Shown here piece by piece: positions 25,809 to 32,586 of a DNA stretch of 46,257 bases. Positions within the stretch are counted from its first letter, which is position 1; every line of letters begins with the position of its first letter. A model generated the notes under the pieces. That model saw only the letters and a program-made list of their open reading frames with translations. It ran no database searches and was not told where the DNA came from. Source of the stretch: a virus. The position numbers were made by a program, and so were the translations under genes. The stretch is from the IMG/VR virus record IMGVR_UViG_3300045242_000039, positions 1-46,257 of that record, one strand, 5' to 3'.

Positions 25809-26067
25809 GCTTGTCACCCACGACATCATCGCTCCGGCGACGCCGGATGAGCACATTGCGGTGAGTGTCGCGCAGACGAAGCTGCGCGTCCCGGTGACGA
25901 CGCGCATGGACGCGGCCACACAGGCCGCTCTGCGGGGCGTTCAGAGGTTCCATGGGCTGACGGCCCATGGGATCCTCGATATCTCCACTGCGGTCATCCT
26001 GGACCGCATGAGGGCGCCAGGAGAGACAGATGCGCAAGCTCACCCCGGTTCAGCGCAAGAACGCTGA
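25795..26067 (+). CDS. Putative peptidoglycan-binding-domain protein (90 aa)
   Basis: The ATG at 25795 is preferred; another in-frame ATG lies at 25786. Residues 25-80 read VSVAQTKLRVPVTTRMDAATQAALRGVQRFHGLTAHG in pieces, which fits the pattern of PG_binding_1 domains (hydrophobic repeat, Ala-rich helix, FQ/FH-G-L turn). Standing next to a holin-like gene, it may help cell-wall recognition in lysis. The match is moderate and no catalytic residues are visible. Confidence 0.5.
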   Translation: MRLSELVTHDIIAPATPDEHIAVSVAQTKLRVPVTTRMDAATQAALRGVQRFHGLTAHGILDISTAVILDRMRAPGETDAQAHPGSAQER

Positions 26068-26251
26068 CACGTTCATTCAGGCTGCGACCGGCATTGCCGC
26101 CGCGGTGCCGGTCATCCTGGTCGGTACCGGTGTGAACACGGCCGTCGGCGCAGGCGCCGTAGTCCTCGGGGTCTCGGTGGTCATCACGAGAGTCATGTCG
26201 ATCCCGGCGGTCGAAGCCGCCCTCGACAGGTGGCTCGGTCCGGACAGGTAG
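26030..26251 (+). CDS. Holin-like membrane protein (73 aa)
   Basis: AGGAGA lies six bases before the ATG. A short charged N-terminus (MRKLTPVQRKNADTF) is followed by two hydrophobic stretches, about residues 17-35 and 40-57, split by a glycine-rich turn. A charged C-terminus ends with EAALDRWLGPDR. This size and topology are typical of phage holins that permeabilise the membrane at the end of infection. It is the last gene of the right arm and lies directly before a terminator. Confidence 0.65.
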   Translation: MRKLTPVQRKNADTFIQAATGIAAAVPVILVGTGVNTAVGAGAVVLGVSVVITRVMSIPAVEAALDRWLGPDR

Positions 26252-26261
26252 ATGGATGTCA

Positions 26262-26295
26262 CCCCCTCACCATGGTCTTCCACACGGTGAGGGGG
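26262..26295 (+). terminator. Terminator of the right arm
   Basis: CCCCCTCACC at 26262-26271 pairs exactly with GGTGAGGGGG at 26286-26295. A short T-run follows shortly after (ACGTTT). It lies 10 bases after the holin stop and faces the converging left arm. Confidence 0.85.
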
Positions 26296-26404
26296 GACGT
26301 TTGGCGGAGGCCCTGGGATGCAATCCCAACCCAGTGAGCATGGGGTCCGGCCGAGCCTCCATGGATCACCCGGTGATCTACCGGGGATGCTCCGTCCAGC
26401 TAAA
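26296..26404. other. Convergent intergenic core with two short hairpins
   Basis: Between the two arm terminators there is no convincing gene. A GGGAT/ATCCC hairpin with a 3-base loop lies at 26315-26327. A 15-base near-palindrome, GATCACC-C-GGTGATC, lies at 26364-26378. These could form part of a structured transcript end or a protein-binding site. I see nothing else. Confidence 0.6.
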
Positions 26405-26450
26405 GCTGCGCACCCAGGGGCCGGAGAGGTGGCCACGCCAGGTGCGCAGC
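26405..26450 (-). terminator. Terminator of the left arm
   Basis: Read on the minus strand, a 10-base arm GCTGCGCACC (26450-26441) pairs with GGTGCGCAGC (26414-26405). It is followed by TTTA. It lies four bases after the last left-arm stop codon and mirrors the right-arm terminator. Confidence 0.75.
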
Positions 26451-26454
26451 CGTC

Positions 26455-26853
26455 TTAGGCGGGGTCGAACTCGTCGTCCCCCGGTGGGATCATCTCGAAA
26501 CTGCTGGGCAGTCGTGCGACCAGGTCGCTCATGGCCGGGACCGGCCGGGCCGGAGGCCATGAGATCGCCGGAGGCGCCTCGCCCTGGTGGTCGAAGTTAA
26601 GCCGTGAGTCGTACTCGGCCCGCATGTCCATGACGTTGTAGTCGTCAATGGCGGACGGCTCCACGAGCCGTACCGGCAGCGGAATCAGCTGGCCGCTCTG
26701 CGGCTGCTGCTGCAGGAACTTCACCATGGCCAGGATCTTGGCCATGATCTGACTCTCGCCCATGTCGCTGGTCAGCCTCCAGCTGGCCGTCATGTCGTCG
26801 TCCTCGAACGAGAACACGACCTGCCGGGTGGTGATCTTCATGATCAGACTCAT
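26455..26853 (-). CDS. Hypothetical protein (132 aa)
   Basis: This is the last gene of the left arm. Its start is served by a CTGCT-GGAGAGG-AGCAG hairpin (26859-26875) that lies inside the end of the upstream coding sequence. The N-terminal half looks folded (KITTRQVVFSFEDDDMTASWRL ... MAKILAMVKFLQQQ); the C-terminal half is acidic and Pro-rich. No family is recognised. The stop of the upstream gene overlaps this start as ATGA. Confidence 0.6.
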   Translation of the reverse strand: MSLIMKITTRQVVFSFEDDDMTASWRLTSDMGESQIMAKILAMVKFLQQQPQSGQLIPLPVRLVEPSAIDDYNVMDMRAEYDSRLNFDHQGEAPPAISWPPARPVPAMSDLVARLPSSFEMIPPGDDEFDPA

Positions 26854-27767
26854 GTGCTCTGCTCCTCTCCAGCAGGCTGGCTCACATAGGTGGGCCGGAT
26901 GGCCACAATGCCATGGATCGGCCCGGTGTGCGAGATCCGCAGGTCACCGTCGATGGCGACGACGGTGGTGTCCGGCGCCACCAGGATGGTGCGGGTGGCG
27001 TGGCCGATGGAGTACTCCACGGCCAGCAGCACGGTCTGCTCAAGTGCCGCTGGTTGCGGCAGTTCCTCGTCAGAGATCGTCTTGAGGAACTCGGTCTTCG
27101 CCTCGGGCGAGACGAAGTGGATATCTTCGTCCGCGTCGATCTCGTCCTGCGCTGGGGTGGGGTCGCTATCAGTGATCCACTGGTAGCCGCAGTCCAAGCA
27201 TGTGCGCTTCTCGCGCTTGCCGCTACGGCTGTCGGGCGAACGCCAGTACGCCCTGGCGTTCCACGCTACGTGTTTGCATTCATCCGCACTGACCGTGGCT
27301 GCCGCCACCAGGGTCGTCCACTGGCAACCGCAGTCGTCGCACTGGCGACGCTGGCTCCAGCCATTGGACGCAGAAGCCGGGGAGCCGACACGGCTCCACG
27401 CCAAGTGAAGGCAGTCCGCGGTAGCGAAGTCCGTCATGGCCTTCTGGTACGCCTTGAACTCCCCGACCGAGGTGAACTGCTTCCCGCCCGCGTTGGCGTT
27501 GATGTACTCCAGCTCCTGGGCCGCAATCATCGCGGCCTGCTGCTTCTCCGGGTCGGCCCACTGGTGGCCGCACCAGTTGCAGATCTTGCGGGTCTTCAGC
27601 TCCGTGGTCCAGCGCCAGCTGGTATGCGGGCACTCAACCCACTGGGTGCAGTCCTGGCATTCGAAGCGGCCGTTGACATCCCGGTGGTGGGCCAGCTGCG
27701 CGTGGTCGCACTCATCGTCCGATGAGCTTGCGGAGTCCTTCGACTCCGTCTCTGACGTAGATCCCAT
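26850..27767 (-). CDS. Protein with four tandem zinc-ribbon-like units (305 aa)
   Basis: Four units share the layout CxH, a spacer of about 15-35 residues, then CxxC. The last three end in CGHQW, CGCQW and CGYQW. The CxH starts are ECDHAQLAH, ECPHTSW, DCLHLAW and ECKHVAW, near residues 19, 45, 118 and 160. Each could hold one zinc. The C-terminal third (residues 215-305) is a different, beta-rich domain. The start uses a GCAG-GGAGAGGA-CTGC hairpin and overlaps the upstream TOPRIM gene by 56 bases. Multi-ribbon proteins often bind nucleic acid or RNA polymerase. I know no family with this exact arrangement. Confidence 0.7.
   Translation of the reverse strand: MGSTSETESKDSASSSDDECDHAQLAHHRDVNGRFECQDCTQWVECPHTSWRWTTELKTRKICNWCGHQWADPEKQQAAMIAAQELEYINANAGGKQFTSVGEFKAYQKAMTDFATADCLHLAWSRVGSPASASNGWSQRRQCDDCGCQWTTLVAAATVSADECKHVAWNARAYWRSPDSRSGKREKRTCLDCGYQWITDSDPTPAQDEIDADEDIHFVSPEAKTEFLKTISDEELPQPAALEQTVLLAVEYSIGHATRTILVAPDTTVVAIDGDLRISHTGPIHGIVAIRPTYVSQPAGEEQST
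26859..26875 (-). promoter_or_regulatory. Start hairpin CTGCT-GGAGAGG-AGCAG (26853 gene)
   Basis: A perfect 5-bp stem with the 7-base loop GGAGAGG lies five bases before the ATG. It is inside the coding end of the four-ribbon gene, so the protein sequence and the RNA structure are both constrained. Confidence 0.7.
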
Positions 27768-28353
27768 TGCAGTCCTCTCCCTGCGGCAGTGTCACCTGCC
27801 GTGCTCGTACTTCCTTGATCAGGAAGGAGTTGAACTCCTTCCCGGCCTTGTCGCCGTCGGCGACGGCGAGCTTCTCGGGGAAGTCTTCGATCACCCGACC
27901 GAAGTGCTTCTTCCAGTTCTTCACCCCGCCGATGCCCACGGCCGGGAACCCGGCCGACGACAGCGTCAGGGCATCGAGCTCACCTTCGGTGATGCAGATG
28001 AACGGGCTGTCCTTGAACGAGTCGTTCACGTTGTAGAGGTTCCGGCCCCGGCCTGGCTCGGCCAGGTACTTGGGGCACCCCTCGTCCTTGCACACATGCG
28101 ACCGCAGGCAGCGGTACACAATGTTGACGACCCCGCCCCGGGTCAGATACGGGATGGTCAGCCTGCCGGTGAACTGCTCATGGCCCTGCCTAGGCCGCCG
28201 TACGACGCCCAGGCGGGCAGTAGCTGCGACCGCCGGACCGAAGCCCCGGGACAGCAGGTACTCCTGGGCGGTCGTATCCCCGCTTAGGTCCCTCTGGTAC
28301 TGCGTGACCGCCAGCTCGAAGAATGACTTCTGCTCGGGTGACGGCATGTCCAC
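27712..28353 (-). CDS. TOPRIM-domain primase subunit (213 aa)
   Basis: The central part shows a DnaG-type TOPRIM fold. The acidic motif is in FICITEGELDALTL near residue 120, and the second metal motif is in LAVADGDKAGKEF near residue 165. The N-terminal region (FTGRLTIPYLTRGGVVNIVYRCL) resembles the primase core before TOPRIM. The zinc-binding CHC2 domain lies in a separate upstream gene in another frame. GTG at 28353 has AGGGG eight bases upstream; TTG at 28359 and ATG at 28347 are alternatives. With the CHC2 gene it would make RNA primers for replication. Confidence 0.8.
   Translation of the reverse strand: MDMPSPEQKSFFELAVTQYQRDLSGDTTAQEYLLSRGFGPAVAATARLGVVRRPRQGHEQFTGRLTIPYLTRGGVVNIVYRCLRSHVCKDEGCPKYLAEPGRGRNLYNVNDSFKDSPFICITEGELDALTLSSAGFPAVGIGGVKNWKKHFGRVIEDFPEKLAVADGDKAGKEFNSFLIKEVRARQVTLPQGEDCNGIYVRDGVEGLRKLIGR
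27769..27784 (-). promoter_or_regulatory. Start hairpin GCAG-GGAGAGGA-CTGC (27767 gene)
   Basis: A perfect 4-bp stem presents the loop GGAGAGGA one base before the ATG. It lies inside the end of the TOPRIM coding sequence. Confidence 0.6.
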
Positions 28354-28615
28354 GGTCAAGCCCCTCGTGTAGTGCGATGAGAGTCAGGGCCGTGCCCTTC
28401 ATCGTGCAGGTGAAGCAGTGGAAGTAACCGCTGCTGCAGTGGATGACCGCCGACTTCGTGCGGTCCCCGTGGAACGGGCACAGGATGGACTGCCAGTCCC
28501 TGCCCTCGTCGTCCCCGTCCCACCCGTAGTACTTCAGGATGGGGACGAGGGGCCATGCCGTGCGATCAGCAGGCTGATCACCTTGGCTCCAGTGGCGAAT
28601 GGCATACGAACCCAC
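28190..28615 (-). CDS. CHC2 zinc-finger primase subunit (141 aa)
   Basis: The GTG at 28615 is preceded by GGGGAGG with four bases between, an excellent ribosome site, so it is chosen over an upstream ATG at 28672. The core is the zinc motif LCPFHGDRTKSAVIHC ... FHCFTC (residues about 40-67), as in DnaG N-termini that read the template. The remaining frame overlaps the TOPRIM gene by about 164 bases, reading RAEVILRAGGHAVPEG, which fits the tail of CHC2 domains. It therefore seems a true dual-frame overlap, though a sequencing frameshift or programmed frameshift cannot be excluded. Confidence 0.75.
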   Translation of the reverse strand: MGSYAIRHWSQGDQPADRTAWPLVPILKYYGWDGDDEGRDWQSILCPFHGDRTKSAVIHCSSGYFHCFTCTMKGTALTLIALHEGLDRGHAVTRAEVILRAGGHAVPEGPKRGYDRPGVPAVPGLRSGGRSYCPPGRRTAA

Positions 28616-28941
28616 GAGTCCTCCCCAAGTTCGGGCATGCCGAGCTGACCGATCGGCATCCATAGGTCCCACTGATCCACAGCCTTGTGGTCGATCCGGA
28701 CCACAAGCGCGCAGTACGGTTCACCGGCGTTGACCCGCTCGGTGAGCGTTTCCTGCTTCCACTTCGGGATCGCGTTGGAGCGATCCCCTTTCACTTCGAT
28801 GCAGAACAGGGGGACGTTGATCACGTCCCCCTTGTCCAGCGTCCCGGCGAGTGCTCGCCGTTCGGCCGTGGGCCACCACTGCTGCAGGTAGCGCACGGTC
28901 TTTCGTTCTGTCTCGGTTCCCCGAGCCTTTGCCTTGCTCAA
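28534..28941 (-). CDS. Holliday junction resolvase-like nuclease (135 aa)
   Basis: A TTG start at 28941 is inferred because it overlaps the stop of the preceding mini-gene. The upstream in-frame sequence is the shadow of that gene. The sequence SKAKARGTETERKTVRYLQQ, ERRALAGTLDKGDVINVP and FCIEVKGDRSNAIPKW has the E ... GD ... ExK order of PD-(D/E)XK resolvases of the Hjc type. Such enzymes cut four-way junctions formed in replication or recombination. Its 3' end overlaps the CHC2 gene by 82 bases. Confidence 0.7.
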   Translation of the reverse strand: MSKAKARGTETERKTVRYLQQWWPTAERRALAGTLDKGDVINVPLFCIEVKGDRSNAIPKWKQETLTERVNAGEPYCALVVRIDHKAVDQWDLWMPIGQLGMPELGEDSWVRMPFATGAKVISLLIARHGPSSPS

Positions 28942-29042
28942 CGAAGGTGCTCGAAGGCGACAAGCAGGAAGAACAGGATGAGGATGGAGCAGCAGGCGTA
29001 GCCGGTGGCCTTGGCTGCCTGCTTGACGTACCAACGGATCAT
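28938..29042 (-). CDS. Single-span membrane mini-protein (34 aa)
   Basis: ATG at 29042 has GGGAGC six bases upstream and overlaps the previous stop (ATGA). The sequence is a basic N-terminus (MIRWYVKQAAKATG) and one hydrophobic segment, YACCSILILFFLLVAFEHLR. Its own stop overlaps the TTG start of the resolvase gene. Exact coupling on both sides argues for a real gene. It is probably an inner-membrane peptide of unknown role. Confidence 0.65.
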   Translation of the reverse strand: MIRWYVKQAAKATGYACCSILILFFLLVAFEHLR

Positions 29043-29293
29043 TGAAGCTCCCTTGACGCCTTGATCTCGGACCACGTGGTGTGGTGATGGGCAATGTCCC
29101 TTATGGCCTGCCCTGCAAGGATGGTCTTCAGGCCTTCCGGTAGCCCTGGCAGTCTCGCGCAGTGCGCGCATGTGCGGAACCCCCAGGCGCCGCCGACGGG
29201 GCCCCAGTCGCCCAGCAGGTAGGGGTGGCCCCAGCGGTGGGGGTTGCGGTGATCACGCAGGATGCGGCGCTTCCAGCGCGTACGGGCGTTCAC
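29039..29293 (-). CDS. Hypothetical protein (84 aa)
   Basis: GTG at 29293 overlaps the upstream stop (GTGA), and the stop overlaps the next ATG (ATGA). The protein is basic at the N-terminus (TRWKRRILRDHRNPHRWG), has FRTCAHCARLPG with one CxxC, and a His-rich C-terminal part (DIAHHHTTW). One CxxC and histidines might bind zinc. No family is recognised. Confidence 0.55.
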   Translation of the reverse strand: MNARTRWKRRILRDHRNPHRWGHPYLLGDWGPVGGAWGFRTCAHCARLPGLPEGLKTILAGQAIRDIAHHHTTWSEIKASRELQ

Positions 29294-29604
29294 CTCTCCT
29301 GCTTCGGGCAGTAGCAGTGGTCATCCACGCACAGCCCGGTGTGCGGCAGCACCCGGGTGACCTCCAGCCGGTCGCGGGCCTCCCGCGCCTGCTTCACGGC
29401 GTCCAGGCGTAGCTGGAGCACCTTCTCGCTGAACTCTCCGAGGAACTCCAGCATGACGTCCCGAGGGATCGTCACCTCGTACACGTTGTTGCGGCGGGGC
29501 GCCTCCATGGCCACCACCCACGCCTCGTAGGCGCGGACGGTGAAGCTGCCGTTGCGGTCCTCGGTGATGGTCGGCTTACCTGGTCGTTCGGACTCCAAGT
29601 CCAT
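29290..29604 (-). CDS. Hypothetical protein (104 aa)
   Basis: The ATG at 29604 is chosen because the left-arm start motif GGAGAGG lies four bases upstream. The protein has a beta region (NGSFTVRAYEAWVVAMEAP, NVYEVTIPRDVMLEF) followed by a helix rich in Lys/Arg/Glu. It ends with a possible metal motif CVDDHCYCP. Function unknown. It lies between the helicase and resolvase genes in the replication block. Confidence 0.55.
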   Translation of the reverse strand: MDLESERPGKPTITEDRNGSFTVRAYEAWVVAMEAPRRNNVYEVTIPRDVMLEFLGEFSEKVLQLRLDAVKQAREARDRLEVTRVLPHTGLCVDDHCYCPKQER

Positions 29605-29794
29605 GCTCCCTCTCCATGTGCTTCTGTGCGCGCTTGAACGCGTCCACCTGAGTGGGGCGGATGTCGCCCCACCACCACATTGATGCCGTCCGTACGCCCC
29701 GGCCGTCGTCCTGTCCTGCCGCGTCGCACCCCCGGTGGTACCAGGCCCATCCCGTGCCACCGCGGTACACCCGGGCCTTCGTCACTTCCACCAT
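29576..29794 (-). CDS. Hypothetical protein (72 aa)
   Basis: The start lies inside the end of the helicase gene (13-base overlap). The sequence ARVYRGGTGWAWYHRGCDA and WGDIRPTQVDAFKRAQKHMEREH suggests a small compact alpha/beta domain rich in aromatics. It overlaps the next gene by 29 bases. I recall similar short phage proteins with a YRGG-W pattern but no function. Confidence 0.5.
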   Translation of the reverse strand: MVEVTKARVYRGGTGWAWYHRGCDAAGQDDGRGVRTASMWWWGDIRPTQVDAFKRAQKHMEREHGLGVRTTR

Positions 29795-30600
29795 TCCTCC
29801 CCGATCACAGCGCGGTCGCGCTGCGGGTTGTAGTCGAAGACCCGGCTGGACGCCGGGTCAATGCCCATCTGGAACGCCGTCTTGCCCGACGCATCGGAGG
29901 GTCCGTGACGGTTCTTCACCCCGGCAACCCACAGGCGCTCCTCGAAGTCCTTGCCCAGGGTCATGATGAGCGTCGGTGACGCTGACGCCTTGCCCATGAT
30001 GGACGCCCGGGACGGGCACGGATGCCCCGTCGTACCGTCCGAACAGTGATGTACCAGCAGCACCGACGCGTGGGTCTCGCGTGCCAGGTTCTTGGCTTCG
30101 CGGATGACGGTCCGCAGGGCGGACCACTCGTCGTTGCCCTCGTGGTGGACATCGCCAAGGATGTCGACCACCACCAGTTCCGGCCACTGGCCGTACCGTT
30201 CGCCGTAGGCGTACGTCTCATGCCAGATGTCGTCCAGCGACAGCGACGACATGAATTGCCACTGAAGGAAGTCGAACGGCTTCAGCAGTTCGGTGCAGCG
30301 CTTCGGGTCGGTGCGCAGCCACTCTTCGCACTCCTCGCTGGGGGTGCCGGTGGCGATGCCCAGTAGGCGCTTCGCGATGGTGACATCGTCGCTGTCCGTG
30401 CTGAACGCCAGGGTCGGGACCCGCATGTTGGCGAGCCCCGACAGCAGCACCATGGTCTTGAAGGTGCCAGCCACCCCGGCGATCATCTGGACGGACTGCT
30501 GCCGCAGCAGAAACCCCCGTGATCCCCAGGAGGGGAACATCGGGGGCAGGGGTGGGGGGGCGATGCTGCCCCTACTGACCAGGCGGCTCAGGGTTTGCAC
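29782..30600 (-). CDS. RecA/DnaB-type helicase ATPase (272 aa)
   Basis: Walker A is GVAGTFKT near residue 43 and a Walker B-like strand is ELVVVDILGD near residue 140. VLLVHHC near 185 is the next core strand. The layout matches the RecA-fold domain of replicative helicases or RepA-type helicases. GTG at 30600 is preferred because CGGAGG lies three bases upstream; GTG at 30624 is possible. It is probably the replicative helicase that works with the split primase. It lacks an N-terminal primase-binding domain of usual size. Confidence 0.75.
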   Translation of the reverse strand: MQTLSRLVSRGSIAPPPLPPMFPSWGSRGFLLRQQSVQMIAGVAGTFKTMVLLSGLANMRVPTLAFSTDSDDVTIAKRLLGIATGTPSEECEEWLRTDPKRCTELLKPFDFLQWQFMSSLSLDDIWHETYAYGERYGQWPELVVVDILGDVHHEGNDEWSALRTVIREAKNLARETHASVLLVHHCSDGTTGHPCPSRASIMGKASASPTLIMTLGKDFEERLWVAGVKNRHGPSDASGKTAFQMGIDPASSRVFDYNPQRDRAVIGEEWWK

Positions 30601-30820
30601 TGTCCTCCGTTCCCAGCGCCTCACGCAGGCGCTGGCGGTTGGCCTCCCACTGGTCCATGACTTCCTGGGCCTGTGCGTGCAGGCGGTGGGCGTTGGCGCC
30701 CCACCGGTGCCACATGGCCTTGCAGGTGTCGCACATGTAGAACAGGCCGCCGTCGTAGACGCCGCGGATCTCTACGAGGACGACCTTGCGGTCCTCACAG
30801 CACGGGGTCTCATCGCTCAT
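30572..30820 (-). CDS. Small zinc-binding-like protein (82 aa)
   Basis: Two cysteine clusters are present, PCCEDRK near residue 6 and MCDTCKAMWHRWG near residue 29, enough for one zinc. A long amphipathic helix follows (AHRLHAQAQEVMDQWEANRQRL). The gene overlaps the preceding gene by 11 bases and the helicase start by 29. It could be an adaptor for the helicase, by position only. Confidence 0.6.
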   Translation of the reverse strand: MSDETPCCEDRKVVLVEIRGVYDGGLFYMCDTCKAMWHRWGANAHRLHAQAQEVMDQWEANRQRLREALGTEDSANPEPPGQ

Positions 30821-31007
30821 CGCGGTACATGTCCTTCGTGGACTGGATGAACAGGTCCATCGTCAGCAGCCACGACGCAAGGACGTCGGCTGCTGCCCAC
30901 GACGCGGACACGTGGTGTCCGGAGATCACGGTGTGGATGGTGTCGAACAGCAGGAAGGTGGCCACGAAGGCCACCGCGAACACCAGCATGCCGGTGAACC
31001 TACGCAT
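30810..31007 (-). CDS. Two-span membrane protein (65 aa)
   Basis: The ATG at 31007 has AGGAGG seven bases upstream. The first membrane segment is MLVFAVAFVATFLLFDTI. A second, weaker one is AAADVLASWLLTMDLFI. The protein begins MRRFTG and ends KDMYRDER. It may alter the host membrane early in infection or be a cryptic holin-like protein. No family is recognised. Confidence 0.65.
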   Translation of the reverse strand: MRRFTGMLVFAVAFVATFLLFDTIHTVISGHHVSASWAAADVLASWLLTMDLFIQSTKDMYRDER

Positions 31008-31236
31008 CAGGATCCTCCTGGGGTCTCGGAACGAGGATGTCGAACGACCACCGGTCGTCACCGTCTTCCTTGAAGACGACCGTCACTTGGTGGTCCCAGT
31101 TCAGTGCGTGCAGGGTTTCAAGCATTTCGGCCGACGGGCCGTCGAACGTGCCCGCCGTGGCGTCGAACATCCCCAGGGTGCCGGGAACCCGGACAGCCTC
31201 ACGGCTGTCCGGGAACACGACATAGGCGGTCGCCAT
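31000..31236 (-). CDS. Hypothetical protein (78 aa)
   Basis: The start overlaps the stop of the 43-aa gene. The protein begins MATAYVVFPDSREAVRVPG and contains LNWDHQVTVVFKEDGDDRWSF. It is a compact alpha/beta candidate. No cysteine or membrane segment is seen. Function unknown. Confidence 0.6.
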   Translation of the reverse strand: MATAYVVFPDSREAVRVPGTLGMFDATAGTFDGPSAEMLETLHALNWDHQVTVVFKEDGDDRWSFDILVPRPQEDPDA

Positions 31237-31367
31237 CAGATGGACGACCCGAACGCTGCGACGTCCAGCGTGGTGACCACCGGCTTCGCCGGGAGCCTCT
31301 TCGCCTTGGCGAGGTCCTTCAGGGGGACGCGCTTGCGCGGTGGTGCCTTGAGTACGGGCGGTGCCAT
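31236..31367 (-). CDS. Basic mini-protein (43 aa)
   Basis: The ATG has AGGAGG three to four bases upstream. The sequence is Pro/Lys/Arg-rich (VLKAPPRKRVPLKDLAKAKR) and ends VVTTLDVAAFGSSI. Its charge suggests binding to nucleic acid or to an acidic protein. The strong ribosome site and the ATGA-type coupling to the next gene support it. It is too short to assign. Confidence 0.65.
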   Translation of the reverse strand: MAPPVLKAPPRKRVPLKDLAKAKRLPAKPVVTTLDVAAFGSSI

Positions 31368-31375
31368 GTCTCCTC

Positions 31376-32089
31376 CTATGCGGGTTGCGGGTTGTACTGC
31401 TGGAACCCACCGACAACGTCACCATGGATCCAGTAGTCACCGCCACCGGCCCACGCAACCTTGCCGCGCAGGGCTTGCGCGTTCTGGTTCCGGAAGTCCT
31501 TGAACTGGTCCTTGGCCGCGAACGGCACGTTGATCTTGAACACCGACGGCCACTGCGGTCGGGGCTTGGGCCCCTGCTGGCCACCAGCACCGCCTTGCGG
31601 CTGGCCGCCGCCCCACCCCTGCTGCGGGGCCGGTGCCCCCGCGTTCTGCCATGCCGCCGGGGCGGTACCTGGCTGCCCGGCTGCGCCATTGGGCGGCCCC
31701 CACTGGGGGGCATTGGCTGCCTGGTTCTGGAAGCCCTGCTGCACGGCGTTCTGCAGCGGCACCACGGGGGTGACCGGACCCAGTCCGGCACCCACATTCG
31801 CGTGAGCCTTCGCCGTCTGGTGGTGTGCGGCGATGTTCGCCCACACCCCGTTCATCTCCAGCTCGGTGAACGCCTGGTTCAACTCCTGCGCCGACTCGGC
31901 GCGGATCACCAGGAACGGCGCCTTGTCCGGGGCGATGGAGAGCACGTACTTGTGGTCGGTCAGCTGCTTGCTGACCGCCACCGCCGTGCCCTGCGGCACG
32001 GACGGGATCTCTGTGCCGCCCTCGGCCTCCGTCCATCCGCCCCAGGCGTCCTCGGCGGGCTCCGGCAGGGCAGTGGCTTCGTCGGTCAT
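31376..32089 (-). CDS. Two-domain protein with Gln/Gly/Pro linker, possible ssDNA-binding role (237 aa)
   Basis: An N-terminal domain (residues 30-100, KYVLSIAPDKAPFLVIRAES, LNQAFTELEMNGVWANI) is joined by a long low-complexity linker (residues 110-175) to a C-terminal beta domain. That domain has VFKINVPFAAKDQFKDFRNQN and KVAWAGGGDYWIHGD. The position between replication genes and the disordered linker would suit a single-strand DNA-binding or loader protein, but no OB-fold motif is clear. The function is speculative. Confidence 0.5.
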   Translation of the reverse strand: MTDEATALPEPAEDAWGGWTEAEGGTEIPSVPQGTAVAVSKQLTDHKYVLSIAPDKAPFLVIRAESAQELNQAFTELEMNGVWANIAAHHQTAKAHANVGAGLGPVTPVVPLQNAVQQGFQNQAANAPQWGPPNGAAGQPGTAPAAWQNAGAPAPQQGWGGGQPQGGAGGQQGPKPRPQWPSVFKINVPFAAKDQFKDFRNQNAQALRGKVAWAGGGDYWIHGDVVGGFQQYNPQPA

Positions 32090-32096
32090 GTGACTC

Positions 32097-32255
32097 CTAG
32101 GCGATGTTCAGGCACCGCTTGCACGGGCGCTGACGGTGATGGACATGGCACGAGTCATCCCTTGCGGGCTCCTCGCGCGGCTGGGGTCCGTTGTAGAGCG
32201 CCACCTTACGAGCCGCCTCACGGCTCGCCTTGCGGATGATGCTTCGGGTCCTCAT
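32097..32255 (-). CDS. Basic Cys/His mini-protein (52 aa)
   Basis: The ATG lies in an ATGA overlap with the 15-aa ORF; GGAG lies upstream. The N-terminal half is highly basic (TRSIIRKASREAARKVALY). The C-terminal half has SCHVHHRQRPCKRC, which could bind zinc with two or three Cys and His residues. It is one of the many zinc-binding-like small proteins here. Function unknown. Confidence 0.6.
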   Translation of the reverse strand: MRTRSIIRKASREAARKVALYNGPQPREEPARDDSCHVHHRQRPCKRCLNIA

Positions 32256-32299
32256 GAGTAGTCCATCTCCTTGGGGTCGTCATCCTGCCAGTCGGTCAT
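32252..32299 (-). CDS. Possible 15-codon coupling ORF
   Basis: This micro-ORF (MTDWQDDDPKEMDYS) overlaps its upstream neighbour's stop and its downstream neighbour's start as ATGA at both ends. Its own sequence includes AAGGAGATGG, which can serve as the ribosome site of the next gene. It may be a translational relay or a real acidic peptide. The coupling is visible; the function is inference. Confidence 0.45.
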   Translation of the reverse strand: MTDWQDDDPKEMDYS

Positions 32300-32586
32300 G
32301 ACATGCGGCCCTTCGCGCAGTCCATCTTGTGGCCCTGGGTGCGCCCGCACTCAGGGCACACCCGCTCAGGCGGGACGTCGGTCCGCAGGTGATTGACCAT
32401 GATCGCGAAGTCGACCAAGGCCAGCTTGGGCAGGCCCTGGTCGATGGACTCAATACGGTTCCTGGCCAGATCCAGCACCTCGTCCAGCACCTCGTTGCGG
32501 TAGGCGTCCATCGCCGCCAGCACATCCGGTCCGGCGACCGGCATGTCATCGCAAGCGATGTCGTACAGGGCGTCCGCAGCGCTCAC
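32296..32586 (-). CDS. Helical protein with C-terminal zinc motif (96 aa)
   Basis: GTG at 32586 overlaps the upstream stop. The central helix YRNEVLDEVLDLARNRIES is followed by FAIMVNHLRTDV. A CPECGRTQGHKMDC motif near residue 77 could hold zinc. The helical part matches the next upstream gene product (YRDQVIAEVLDLLAQL ... YVRVLRHAAQ), suggesting tandem duplication. Function unknown. Confidence 0.6.
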   Translation of the reverse strand: MSAADALYDIACDDMPVAGPDVLAAMDAYRNEVLDEVLDLARNRIESIDQGLPKLALVDFAIMVNHLRTDVPPERVCPECGRTQGHKMDCAKGRMS

